64,000 nucleotides of DNA from PALSA-270 sp963770245 (GTDB lineage Bacteria; Acidobacteriota; Terriglobia; Terriglobales; Acidobacteriaceae). This document shows, piece by piece, positions 36,668 through 44,808 of the stretch. The notes below the pieces were generated by a model. That model was not told where the DNA came from and did no database searches. It was given only the letters and a program-made list of their open reading frames with translations. The position numbers were made by a program, and so were the translations under genes. The stretch spans positions 124,001 to 188,000 of the forward strand of contig CAVYOX010000010.1 in assembly GCA_963770245.1 (NCBI GenBank), written 5' to 3'. The first letter of the stretch is position 1. The number at the start of each line of letters is the position of its first letter.

Positions 36668-37861
36668 ATGCTGCTGAAGAATCGCCTGTTTACGCCCGGT
36701 CCCACACCCATCCTCCCGGCGGCGCAGACCGCCATGGCATCCTTTTCGCTGCATCACCGCACCGCTGACTTCCGCGCCCTGTTTACCCGGGTCCTCAGCG
36801 ACATGAAGGAATTCATCGGCACCAAGAACGACGTTTTGGTTCTAGCTTCCTCCGGTACCGGCGTCATGGAGGGTTCGGTCTCGAACCTCACTTCCCCCGG
36901 CGACAAGGTTCTGGTGCTCAGCGCGGGCAAGTTTGGCGAGCGCTGGCGCGATCTCGCGAAGGCCTTTGGTTGCGCGGTGGAACTGGTCAGCGCCCCCTAC
37001 GGTGAGACTTTTTCGCGGGATGAAATCAAGGCCAAGCTGACCCCCGACGTTCGCGTGGTCTACATGCAGGGGACCGAAAGCTCGACCGGCGCGCGCCACG
37101 ATGTTAAGGGGGTGGCCAAGCTGGTGAACGCCCTCGAGGACACGCTGCTGGTGGTCGATGCCATCACCGGCCTGGGCACCACGCACTTGGACGTGGATGG
37201 CTGGGGAGTGGACGTCATCATCGGCGGCTCGCAGAAAGCTCTCATGATCCCGCCCGGCCTCGCCTACTGCGCCATCAGCGAACGCGCCTGGAAGCGCATG
37301 GAGACCGCCAAGTCCCCGCGTTACTACTTCGATTTTCGCAAGGAACGCAAGTCTGCCGCCAAGGGCGAGTCTGCCTACACCCCGGCGACTTCGCTGTTTG
37401 CCGCGCTGGGCGCAGCGCTTGCGTTTGTACGCCAGATGGGAGGCGGGGACCTGGCGGAAGGACGCGAAGCGCTGGTCGCGAACGCCGAACTGGCCGCGGA
37501 AATGACTCGCGCTGGCGCGCTGGCGCTAGGATTGAAGCTCTTTGCTGCCTCGGCACCCGCCGCCGCGCTGACGGCAATTCAGGCCCCGGCCGGGGTAGAT
37601 TCGAGCGCGATGGTCAAGGAATTCCGCGACACTTTTTCTGCCGTCGTGGCCAACGGCCAGGGCGAAATGAAGGGCAAGATGATCCGCATCGCCCACATCG
37701 GATACTACGACTACATGGACACGATCGGAATCCTGGCGGCGCTCGAGCAGGTCCTGGCCAGTGTGGCGGGAAAGCCGGTCGAATACGGAGCAGCGGTGCG
37801 CGCGGCCCAACAAATCTACGCGCGCAGCCTCTCCGAGAAGCGCCAATCCGTGGGCGCCTAG
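36668..37861 (+). CDS. class V PLP-dependent aminotransferase (serine-glyoxylate / phosphoserine type)
   Basis: A 397-residue fold-type-I enzyme of the alanine-glyoxylate/serine-pyruvate group. Landmarks are LFTPGPTPILP at the N-terminus, SSGTGVMEGS for phosphate binding, DAITGLGTTHLDVDGWGVD with the cofactor Asp, and the Schiff-base Lys190 in GGSQKAL. Such class V enzymes replace SerC in some lineages, and serA lies only 640 bases downstream on the same strand. It is thus a candidate phosphoserine aminotransferase, although a photorespiration-like or purine-catabolic role cannot be excluded. A short opposite-strand lipoprotein gene intervenes, so the two are not one operon. Confidence 0.9.
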   Translation: MLLKNRLFTPGPTPILPAAQTAMASFSLHHRTADFRALFTRVLSDMKEFIGTKNDVLVLASSGTGVMEGSVSNLTSPGDKVLVLSAGKFGERWRDLAKAFGCAVELVSAPYGETFSRDEIKAKLTPDVRVVYMQGTESSTGARHDVKGVAKLVNALEDTLLVVDAITGLGTTHLDVDGWGVDVIIGGSQKALMIPPGLAYCAISERAWKRMETAKSPRYYFDFRKERKSAAKGESAYTPATSLFAALGAALAFVRQMGGGDLAEGREALVANAELAAEMTRAGALALGLKLFAASAPAAALTAIQAPAGVDSSAMVKEFRDTFSAVVANGQGEMKGKMIRIAHIGYYDYMDTIGILAALEQVLASVAGKPVEYGAAVRAAQQIYARSLSEKRQSVGA

Positions 37862-37932
37862 GCCGAGCTCGCAAAGATTCCCTCCTTCCGGGAGTGCGAG
37901 CGTCTACGGCCGGGTGATAACGACCTCGATCG

Positions 37933-38322
37933 CTATTGGATCGTAAAGGTCATGCTGTTGGAGTTCTCGGCGAGCGTGCCACCCCCGTAGACCCCGCCCG
38001 TCGTCGCAGGGTTGGTGACCGTGACCGGCACGGTCGCTGCCGTGGCCAGGGCGGCAGTGGGTACCGCGGCCGTCAGCTGGCTGCCGGTCACGTAGGTGGT
38101 CGTCAGGGCCGTGCCGTTCCAGTTCACCACGGCGGTCGTCGAAAAGTTGGAGCCGTTCACCGTCAAAGTCAATCCTGCGCTGCCGGCGGGCGCACTGTTC
38201 GGTGCAAGTTGCGCAATCGCGGGCATGGCTCCAGCCGTCGCCGGAGTGGTGGCGGTCGAGCCGTACCCGCAGCCGATACCGGTCAGCAGCGCGGCCAATA
38301 ACAGTGCAGAAATCATCTTCAT
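37933..38322 (-). CDS. small IPT/TIG-domain lipoprotein
   Basis: A 129-residue exported protein. The signal sequence MKMISALLLAALLTGIGC has a lipobox (TGIGC), so Cys18 is likely lipidated. The mature part has one IPT/TIG immunoglobulin-like domain (about 38-125): PAIAQLAPNSAPAGSAGL, LTVNGSNF, VNWNGTAL, VPVTVTNP. Such domains in Acidobacteria occur in cell-surface and adhesion-like proteins. The composition is very rich in Ala, Thr and Gly. Its gene lies antisense between the aminotransferase and serA. The partner or ligand is unknown. Confidence 0.75.
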   Translation of the reverse strand: MKMISALLLAALLTGIGCGYGSTATTPATAGAMPAIAQLAPNSAPAGSAGLTLTVNGSNFSTTAVVNWNGTALTTTYVTGSQLTAAVPTAALATAATVPVTVTNPATTGGVYGGGTLAENSNSMTFTIQ

Positions 38323-38502
38323 AGCATTCTCCGATGGGGGGAAGTTCCCTTGTCAAAAAGTGTAGAAACGGGAACTGCAGCGGGTGTCAGGCGGATGTCA
38401 CTTTCTGGTCAAAACTTTGCCTGGGTAGCCAGAGCCACCCCCCGCCTGATAGGCTCGACTGGAGCCTTAACTCGCTGAAAAGAAAGGGTTCGAGAATTCA
38501 CC

Positions 38503-40101
38503 ATGAAAGTTGTGGTTGCGGAAAAAATCTCTTCCTCGGCAATGGAGCTGCTCAAAGAGCCGCACTGGACAATCATCACCCCGGATCAGCTGGACGGCAA
38601 ACTCGCCGCCCAATTGGAATCCGCCGACGCACTGATTGTTCGCTCGGCGGTGCAGGTCGACGCGGCTCTGCTCGAGCATGCGGACAAACTGCGGGTGATC
38701 GGACGCGCGGGAGTCGGCGTCGACAACATTGAGATCGAAGCCGCCACTCGCAAGGGCATCGCGGTCATGAACACGCCCGGCGCCAATGCGGTCGCGGTGG
38801 CCGAGCAGACCCTGGGGGTCATGCTGGCCATGGCTCGCCACCTCTGCCGCGCCGACGCCCTGATGCACGCCGGCAAGTGGGAAAAGAAATCCTTGCAAGG
38901 CACCGAGCTGCGCGGCAAGACCCTGGGCATCATCGGCTTGGGAAAAATCGGCATGGAAGTCGCCCGCCGTGCGCGCAGCTTTGCCATGGAGGTCATCGCG
39001 CACGACCCCTTCGTATCCTTGGCGGTGGCAAAAGAGCAGGGCATCCGCATGGCAGAGCTGGAGGAAGTCTATGCCTCCGCCGACTATCTCACGCTGCACG
39101 TCGGGCTCACACCGCAAACCACCGGCATGATCAACGCTCAGTCAATCAAGACCATGAAACGAGGCATCCGCCTGGTCAACTGCGCTCGCGGCGAACTGGT
39201 GGACGAAGGCGCTCTGGCCGAAGCTCTCAAGGAAGGACAGGTGGGAGGCGCCGCACTCGACGTCTTTGTCGAGGAGCCGCTCAAGAACTCGCCGCTACAG
39301 GCGATGAACAACGTCATCCTCACCCCGCATATCGGTGGCTCAACCCGCGAGGCACAGGAGGCCGTGGGCTACCAGATCGCCCTGCAGGTGAAGGAGTATC
39401 TCAAGCACGGCGTCATCCAGAACGCGGTGAACGTTCCCTCGGTTTCGCACGAGGAATACCTCGAACTGCAACCCTACATCGTGCTGGCGGAACGCCTGGG
39501 CGCGTTCCTGGCCCAGGCCAGCGAGGGCACTCTCGAGCATATCTCCCTGCGCTACCGCGGACACATTGCGGAATCCAAGACCGAACTGATCCGCAACGCC
39601 GCGATCAAGGGTATTCTGAACGAAGGCCTGGAGGAGAAGGCGAACCTGGTGAATGCCGCGGCCATCGCCTCCGCGCGGGGCTTGCACATCCACGAAGAGC
39701 GCAAACCGAAGGGGGCCAACGGGGATGAGAGCGTTCTCTCCATCTTGCTCAAAACCGCCACCGAAGAGCACATCGTGAAAGGCTCCGTCCTGCACAAGCA
39801 TGTGCCTCGCCTGCTGCACGTCGACGGCATCGAAGTGGAAGCTCCGCTCGAGCGCAATCTCATCTACATGCGCAATCGCGACGTGCCCGGCGTCATCGGC
39901 CGGGTGGGCACGATTCTGGGCGAGCACAAGATCAATATCGCCAACTTCTCCCTCGGCCGCCGCGCCGAAAAAGGAGAAGGCGGACAGCTACGCGAGGCTA
40001 TCGCCGTGGTACACATCGACGGCGTGGTCCCGGAAACCGTGCTGGCCGAATTGAGAAAGGCTCCGGGGGTTCAGCAGGCCAAAGCCATCCGCCTGTCTTA
40101 G
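38503..40101 (+). CDS. serA: D-3-phosphoglycerate dehydrogenase
   Basis: A 532-residue long-type (type 1) enzyme that oxidises 3-phosphoglycerate to 3-phosphohydroxypyruvate with NAD+, the committed step of serine synthesis. The NAD fold has LGIIGLGKIGMEVARRA, and the catalytic Arg, Glu and His are in NCARGELVDE, DVFVEEP and LTPHIGGST. An intervening (ASB) domain follows (about 320-450), then a C-terminal ACT domain (VPGVIGRVGTILGEHKINI region) that may sense serine. Length matches mycobacterial and Bacillus-type SerA. The start codon is ATG 38503; no strong ribosome-binding site is visible. Confidence 0.97.
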   Translation: MKVVVAEKISSSAMELLKEPHWTIITPDQLDGKLAAQLESADALIVRSAVQVDAALLEHADKLRVIGRAGVGVDNIEIEAATRKGIAVMNTPGANAVAVAEQTLGVMLAMARHLCRADALMHAGKWEKKSLQGTELRGKTLGIIGLGKIGMEVARRARSFAMEVIAHDPFVSLAVAKEQGIRMAELEEVYASADYLTLHVGLTPQTTGMINAQSIKTMKRGIRLVNCARGELVDEGALAEALKEGQVGGAALDVFVEEPLKNSPLQAMNNVILTPHIGGSTREAQEAVGYQIALQVKEYLKHGVIQNAVNVPSVSHEEYLELQPYIVLAERLGAFLAQASEGTLEHISLRYRGHIAESKTELIRNAAIKGILNEGLEEKANLVNAAAIASARGLHIHEERKPKGANGDESVLSILLKTATEEHIVKGSVLHKHVPRLLHVDGIEVEAPLERNLIYMRNRDVPGVIGRVGTILGEHKINIANFSLGRRAEKGEGGQLREAIAVVHIDGVVPETVLAELRKAPGVQQAKAIRLS

Positions 40102-40167
40102 GCGCGTAAATGCCAGATGCTTTACTATGGCAGAATCCTTTCATTCGGACTTTGGCGAGGCCCCGGG

Positions 40168-40803
40168 ATGATCAAGCGAGCGGCGATGGCGGTTGCAGTA
40201 GGGATGATACTCACCTGCAGCGGACTCGGCCAGGACGCCCATTACGACGTCAGCGTCAATGGGATAGGGGTGCTCAGCAAGCAGACAACCGGCAATCAGG
40301 TCGTCCAAACCCCGACCCAAAGCTACGGGGTTGTCGGGGTCGGCGAGGTTCGTCTGAATTCGAGATTTGCAGTGCAGGTGAACGCCGGGCACTTTGACAA
40401 CTCGCAAAAATACGCCACCGGCACCCTGGATTACCGGGTTCAATCCACCGTCACAGAACTCAGCGGGGCGCTGGTCTGTCGTCTGTTTCAAACCAAGAAG
40501 TGGAAACCCTTCCTGTTCGCTGGAGCCGGAGTATTGTTCTTCAACCCCGACAATTCCACCGTCATCGAGGTAAACCCGCTCAGCCCCGGGGAAGCTCAGG
40601 AAAACATCGGAGCCGTTCGCCAGTCGGAAATCGCGGCCCTTTACGGCGGAGGAGTCGATCACCCGTTGCTCCACCATCTGTCGCTTCGTCTGCAGTACCG
40701 AGGCCTGATCTACTCCGCCCCCAGCTTCAGCGTGCCGAATTTATTCACCGGGCAGCATGGCCACATCGCCGAGCCTTCGATTGGGTTGGTGTTCAGCTTC
40801 TAG
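40168..40803 (+). CDS. outer-membrane beta-barrel protein
   Basis: A 211-residue exported protein with a signal peptide (about 1-20, ending GLGQD). Amphipathic strands alternate through the mature part (for example RFAVQVNAGHF, LRLQYRGLIYSA), and the last residues, EPSIGLVFSF, form the aromatic-terminal beta-signal for BAM insertion. It probably forms an eight-stranded barrel of the OmpA/OmpW/opacity type. ATG 40168 is chosen as the best signal-peptide start; the frame opens at 40117. It is 66 bases downstream of serA, possibly read through from it. Function unknown. Confidence 0.75.
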   Translation: MIKRAAMAVAVGMILTCSGLGQDAHYDVSVNGIGVLSKQTTGNQVVQTPTQSYGVVGVGEVRLNSRFAVQVNAGHFDNSQKYATGTLDYRVQSTVTELSGALVCRLFQTKKWKPFLFAGAGVLFFNPDNSTVIEVNPLSPGEAQENIGAVRQSEIAALYGGGVDHPLLHHLSLRLQYRGLIYSAPSFSVPNLFTGQHGHIAEPSIGLVFSF

Positions 40804-40854
40804 ACAGGATGGGCGGGAGCGCTCGACCTCGGATCGCCTGCACCCGAGTGGGGA

Positions 40855-42003
40855 TCACGAATTGGCCGCATCGCGTCGCAGCTTGCGGCTCTCCGCCAGC
40901 AATGCCATCGAATGCATCAGGTTTTGCAGGGTCACAATCCCCACCAGGCGTTGGTCTTCGACCACGGGAATCAGGCTCAGATTGCGCGCCGTGAGCTTGC
41001 GAAACGCCGACGCCAGCGATTCCTTCTTCTGCGCTACTTCGAACAACCCATTCATCACCGCCTGCACATACCCGTTACCCTCGGAGCGCAGCGCTTCGAG
41101 AATTCTCTGCCGGGAAATCACCCCCACCATGTCACTGCCGCGGATGACCGGGAAATCATCCTGCAGAGAGTGCACCGCTTTATCCAGTGCATCTTCGAGA
41201 GTATCGGCCGGGGAAAGCGTAGCAAAATCTCGCAGCATGATATCTTCCAGGTGCACGGTCTCCAGCACCGATTGAAACACCACCGAGCGTTCTTCCAGTT
41301 GCGCAGCCACGAATAGGAAGAATCCAATCATCGCCAACCAGGCGCTGGCGGCGTTGCCGCCCGGCATGAACTGCAACATGCCGGCCAGCATCAACACCAT
41401 GGCGAAAGCCTGTCCCACCGAAACCGCCCGCCGCGTGGCCCGCACCGCGCCCATCCGCCGGGCAAACAACGCCCGCAGCACGCGCCCACCGTCCATCGGA
41501 TAGGCCGGAAGCAGATTGAAAAGGGCCAGCCAGGCGTTGCCCCACACCAGGCTGCGCGGCAGGCTCGCCGAAGTTACATAGGGCCGGCTCCACAGCCGAA
41601 CTTCGGGCGCGAATGCCAGTAAGACGCCGCCCGCCGCAACCGCAACCACCAGGTTCGCCAGCGGGCCCGCCAGCGCGATGCGGATATCGCGCTTCCAGGT
41701 CTGCGCTCCCGACTCCATGGGCTGCCGGGTCTCGTCGAGCAACGTCACCCCGCCGATGGGCAGTAAAATAATGGCCTTGGCCGGAATGCCGGCGTGCGCG
41801 CTGGCTAGCGCGTGCCCCAATTCGTGCAGCACCACACAGCCAAAAATGATTCCCACCAGCGCGAGCCCGCGGGGGACAGCGTTCAAGCCTCCGTGCGATG
41901 CCGATTCCGTCAGCCAAACAAAGAAGAGCAGTAAAACGAACGTCAGATGAACCCGGATTTCGACCCCGAAAACCCGCCCCGCCGGTATGGACCAGTTCCT
42001 CAT
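40855..42003 (-). CDS. site-2 protease family (M50) with C-terminal CBS pair
   Basis: A 382-residue integral membrane zinc protease. The first half has about six helices, the zinc motif HELGH (His60, Glu61, His64) and the third-ligand region NLLPAYPMDGGRVLRA. The C-terminal 130 residues carry two CBS domains (about 250-375; FPVIRGSDMVGVISRQ and LIPVVEDQRLVGIVTLQ), which may bind adenine nucleotides. This SpoIVFB-like architecture cleaves a membrane-bound regulator or sigma-factor precursor within the bilayer; the target is unknown. ATG 42003 begins MRNWSIPAGRV. It is divergent from rsmD. Confidence 0.92.
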   Translation of the reverse strand: MRNWSIPAGRVFGVEIRVHLTFVLLLFFVWLTESASHGGLNAVPRGLALVGIIFGCVVLHELGHALASAHAGIPAKAIILLPIGGVTLLDETRQPMESGAQTWKRDIRIALAGPLANLVVAVAAGGVLLAFAPEVRLWSRPYVTSASLPRSLVWGNAWLALFNLLPAYPMDGGRVLRALFARRMGAVRATRRAVSVGQAFAMVLMLAGMLQFMPGGNAASAWLAMIGFFLFVAAQLEERSVVFQSVLETVHLEDIMLRDFATLSPADTLEDALDKAVHSLQDDFPVIRGSDMVGVISRQRILEALRSEGNGYVQAVMNGLFEVAQKKESLASAFRKLTARNLSLIPVVEDQRLVGIVTLQNLMHSMALLAESRKLRRDAANS

Positions 42004-42147
42004 CGTCGCCCCGTTTGCCGTTCCTATTCTATATAGTTAGACGCCGGCCGGTTCACCGTGGATGCGATTTGTGACTCGAAAGTGCCGTTGCCGCTCTGCA
42101 CTCCGATCGCTTTCGAGGAACCCGAGCCCCACCGAAGCACCTTGATC

Positions 42148-42714
42148 ATGAGAGTAATCGCCGGCAAATACCGCAGCCGTCCGCTCTCCGCGCTCCCCGG
42201 CCTTGACCTGCGCCCGACCACCGACCGCTTGCGCGAGACCCTGTTCAACGTTCTGACCGCGGGCAACCCTTCGGCACTCGGGGGAACGGTTTGGCTCGAT
42301 CTCTACGCCGGGACAGGAGCGGTGGGCATCGAGGCGCTCAGCCGCGGCGCGGAGATGGTGTATTTCGTCGAGTCGTCGGCCCGCGCCGCGGATCTGGTGC
42401 GAAAAAACTTACAGTCTTTGAAAATTGAGTCCGGGTTCGAAATCGTCAGGAAAGATTCGGTTCAATCTCTGCGAGGCCTCGAGACGAGAGGCGTGACCGC
42501 CGACTTTGCCTTCCTCGATCCACCGTACCGTCTCGAACCAGCCTACCAGCAGACTCTCGAACATCTCGGGCGAGTCCGGCTGCTCAAACCCGGCAGCATC
42601 GTAATCGCCGAGCACGAAAAAAGATTTGATCCGGGAGAGAAATTTGAATCCTTGGGGCGCTATCGCACCCTGACCCAGGGAGACGCGGCCTTGAGCTTCT
42701 ACCGCATCCTGTAG
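42148..42714 (+). CDS. rsmD: 16S rRNA (guanine-966 N2)-methyltransferase
   Basis: A 188-residue SAM-dependent enzyme that modifies G966 of 16S rRNA in the assembled 30S subunit. The N-terminal MRVIAGKYRSRPL and RPTTDRLRETLFNVL are diagnostic for RsmD; the SAM site is WLDLYAGTGAVGIEALSRGA, and the catalytic motif is FLDPPY. ATG 42148 is chosen because it gives the conserved MRVIAGKYRSR start; the upstream in-frame ATG at 42058 adds a non-conserved leader. The coaD gene that often follows rsmD is not present; the next gene is convergent. Confidence 0.95.
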   Translation: MRVIAGKYRSRPLSALPGLDLRPTTDRLRETLFNVLTAGNPSALGGTVWLDLYAGTGAVGIEALSRGAEMVYFVESSARAADLVRKNLQSLKIESGFEIVRKDSVQSLRGLETRGVTADFAFLDPPYRLEPAYQQTLEHLGRVRLLKPGSIVIAEHEKRFDPGEKFESLGRYRTLTQGDAALSFYRIL

Positions 42715-42735
42715 GACAGGCTGCGGAGGTGGGTC

Positions 42736-43290
42736 TTACATCAAGATTTCGCCACCGCGCCGCACCAACGGATGCTGCATCTCCCGCAGTTCGTTCTTCA
42801 CCAGATTGAGTCCATACACGCACTGCTCAAAGTTCCGCGAGAGGCTGGCAAACAGCGGCGCCACTTTGGTGTACTCAAAGACGTCGAACTTGGAGACGAT
42901 ATGGTAGCTCTCTTTTCCCGCCTTCACCCAATCCACAAAGCTTTCCAGCCGATGGCGCCGCAAACGAAAGTGGTTAATGCTCTCGGGAAACATCCCGGCA
43001 AAAAACAGGGTGTAATCTCCGATGTGTTTCCGCACCTGCCGCTCGCGATCAAACGACGGCGCGGGTCCGAACACGGGATCGGATTCCATCAGCATTTGAC
43101 CCACATCGCTCAGTCGGCGTCCCGCCCCATCGCGCATCTTGAACAACTCTTCAACATCGCAGAACTCCGCCAGCAAATGCGCCACGTAAGCCACAATCTG
43201 CGGATCGCGGATACCAATCTGCTCGGCATATTGCCGCCCGACCAGTTCAATAAAAAACTCGTGCAGCGGATGAGATTCTGGAACCATCAT
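42736..43290 (-). CDS. conserved hypothetical protein
   Basis: A 184-residue cytoplasmic protein, helical and rich in charged and aromatic residues (HEFFIELVGRQY, FCDVEELFKMRD, FFAGMFPESINHFR, ESYHIVSKFD). It has no Cys cluster, signal peptide or membrane segment. The sequence has the look of a conserved acidobacterial protein, but I cannot name a domain. Two adjacent ATG codons (43290 and 43287) are possible starts. It is convergent with rsmD and divergent from the RidA gene, with a palindrome in the divergent region. Confidence 0.7.
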   Translation of the reverse strand: MMVPESHPLHEFFIELVGRQYAEQIGIRDPQIVAYVAHLLAEFCDVEELFKMRDGAGRRLSDVGQMLMESDPVFGPAPSFDRERQVRKHIGDYTLFFAGMFPESINHFRLRRHRLESFVDWVKAGKESYHIVSKFDVFEYTKVAPLFASLSRNFEQCVYGLNLVKNELREMQHPLVRRGGEILM

Positions 43291-43394
43291 CGGGGCCCCC
43301 TATAGCAAAACAGCTCCCAGCGCGGCATTCCAACGCCCTTAACCACTTAATTACCGTAGAGCGCAGGCAAAAACAAGTGACTTCTGTGCGCCGG

Positions 43395-43414
43395 CGTAGC
43401 ACGGTTGTGCTACG
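43395..43414. repeat. eight-base perfect inverted repeat in divergent region
   Basis: CGTAGCAC (43395-43402) and GTGCTACG (43407-43414) flank a four-base centre, followed by TAGAAT at 43418-43423. The site lies between the divergent hypothetical and RidA genes. It could be an operator or an RNA hairpin. Confidence 0.5.
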
Positions 43415-43545
43415 GTTTAGAATCCGAAAGCGGGGGAAAGGTTTTGTTTCCGACTTGTTGGCAGACCGGGCAGTCGGCTGCTAATCCTGATTGCGGGCCG
43501 TATCCGCCCTGTTTCCCGATACCATCGGACGAACGGAGGAGATTC

Positions 43546-43956
43546 ATGGAACGTAGAAACATTGCCAGCGGCACGGCCTGGGAGCCCATCATCGGTTACT
43601 CTCGAGTCGTACGACGGGGTACGCAGGTTCATGTGTCCGGCACAACCGCGACCGGCCCCGAGGGAAAAATTGTTGGCGTCGGCGATCCCTACGCTCAGGC
43701 GGTGCAGACCCTCCGCAATATCGAATCCGCCCTAGAAAAAGCCGGCGCCAGTCTGAGAGATGTGGTGCGCACCCGCATGTTCCTAACCAACATCGCCGAC
43801 TGGGAAAAAGTGGGCAAGGCTCACGGCGAGTTCTTCCGCGACATCCGCCCCGCCGCCACCATGGTGGGAGTGGCGGGTTTTGTTTCGCCCGAGATGCTGG
43901 TGGAGATCGAAGCCGAAGCCATCATCTCGGAGGCTGAGGATAGCCCCCCTCGATAA
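43546..43956 (+). CDS. RidA family protein (enamine/imine deaminase type)
   Basis: A 136-residue YjgF/YER057c/UK114 protein. The trimeric family hydrolyses reactive enamine/imine intermediates of PLP enzymes. It has the features VVRRGTQVHVSGTTA, YAQAVQTLRNIESALEKAGASLRDVVRTRMFLTN (in two parts) and the C-terminal EIEAEAI. The catalytic Arg near residue 87 (VRTRMFL) is kept. This subgroup (RidA-like with a TATGPEGKIVG loop) may have other substrates. GGAGGAG precedes ATG 43546, so the frame extension to 43405 is not used. Confidence 0.92.
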   Translation: MERRNIASGTAWEPIIGYSRVVRRGTQVHVSGTTATGPEGKIVGVGDPYAQAVQTLRNIESALEKAGASLRDVVRTRMFLTNIADWEKVGKAHGEFFRDIRPAATMVGVAGFVSPEMLVEIEAEAIISEAEDSPPR

Positions 43957-44013
43957 GAACGGGCTGCCTCGGACCGAGATAGGCCGGATCAAAATATTCT
44001 GTGACCATTCCTC

Positions 44014-44041
44014 TTGACACCGGCTCCATAGGGAGCATAAT
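44014..44041 (+). promoter_or_regulatory. sigma-70 promoter, CBS-domain gene
   Basis: A perfect TTGACA (44014-44019), 16-base spacer and CATAAT (44036-44041), about 90 bases upstream of ATG 44132. This is among the best promoters in the window. Confidence 0.65.
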
Positions 44042-44131
44042 GCCCCAATCTCCAACTATCGCCCCCGATACCCGAACCGGGACCGTAGACGATGAAGCTT
44101 CCGAGGTAAGTGTGCAGCAGGGAGGTCACTC

Positions 44132-44569
44132 ATGAGCGTTCTGGACCTGTGCGATCCCGAAGCAGCCGCCGTGTCGCTGCAAGCCAGTGTTGCGGATGCA
44201 ATTCGCAATATGCTGAACCATCACGTCGGAGCGGTGGCGGTTGTCGACAGCGAGCGGCGCGTGGCCGGGATATTCAGCGAACGCGACGTCCTACGGAAAC
44301 TAGCCCTCAGCGGCCGCGATCCGGAAACAACTCCGGTGCGGGACCTAATGACCACGCCAGTCGAACTGGCCACCGCCGAGACCGGCCCCGGTGAGGCCCT
44401 TGTCACCATGGTGGAACGTCACTTCCGCCATTTGCCCATCGTGGATAGCGACGCCCGCTTGCTCGGAATGCTCTCTATTCGCAACGTGCTTGAGTGGCGT
44501 GTTGAGGATCTCAGTCGCGAGCTCGACGCGCTTGAGCAGTATGTTTCCAATGACGGCCCCGGCGGCTAG
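44132..44569 (+). CDS. stand-alone CBS-domain-pair protein
   Basis: A 145-residue cytoplasmic protein with two CBS motifs (about 5-62 and 70-125), for example VGAVAVVDSERRVAGIFSERDVLRKL and HLPIVDSDARLLGMLSIRNVL (quoted in part). Such Bateman modules bind AMP, ATP or related nucleotides and regulate partner proteins; the partner here is unknown. GGGAGG precedes ATG 44132. A strong promoter lies upstream, so the gene may be well expressed. The 239 bases after it to 44808 hold only a TAGAAT hexamer (44695-44700), possibly the -10 box of the next gene. Confidence 0.88.
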   Translation: MSVLDLCDPEAAAVSLQASVADAIRNMLNHHVGAVAVVDSERRVAGIFSERDVLRKLALSGRDPETTPVRDLMTTPVELATAETGPGEALVTMVERHFRHLPIVDSDARLLGMLSIRNVLEWRVEDLSRELDALEQYVSNDGPGG

Positions 44570-44808
44570 TGCTCGTTTCGCTCGTCCTGCCGGAATTTTG
44601 CACCCCTGCCACCCCCATGCCCGCCCGCATCGAGGCGCGGGAGATTTGCGCTCGAACTGAACAGGCGGTCGAAACGCCTGATGCCCCGATCCAGTAGAAT
44701 CAGTCCCCGTCCGTCAGGGCTGGGCTAGCAGCGCAGATCTCCGGCCGGCCTTTCGAGCTGCCGTTGGCGGACTGACGGCAGAGCCCTCCGGACCAAAAGG
44801 AGCCCCTC

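Noticed and set aside
38485..38502. GGGTTCGAGAATTC resembling a tRNA T-loop
   Set aside because: No matching T-stem, anticodon arm or acceptor stem around it; it is the leader of serA.
43405..43545. N-terminal extension of the RidA frame to 43405
   Set aside because: GGAGGAG lies directly before ATG 43546 and the upstream residues are not RidA-like.
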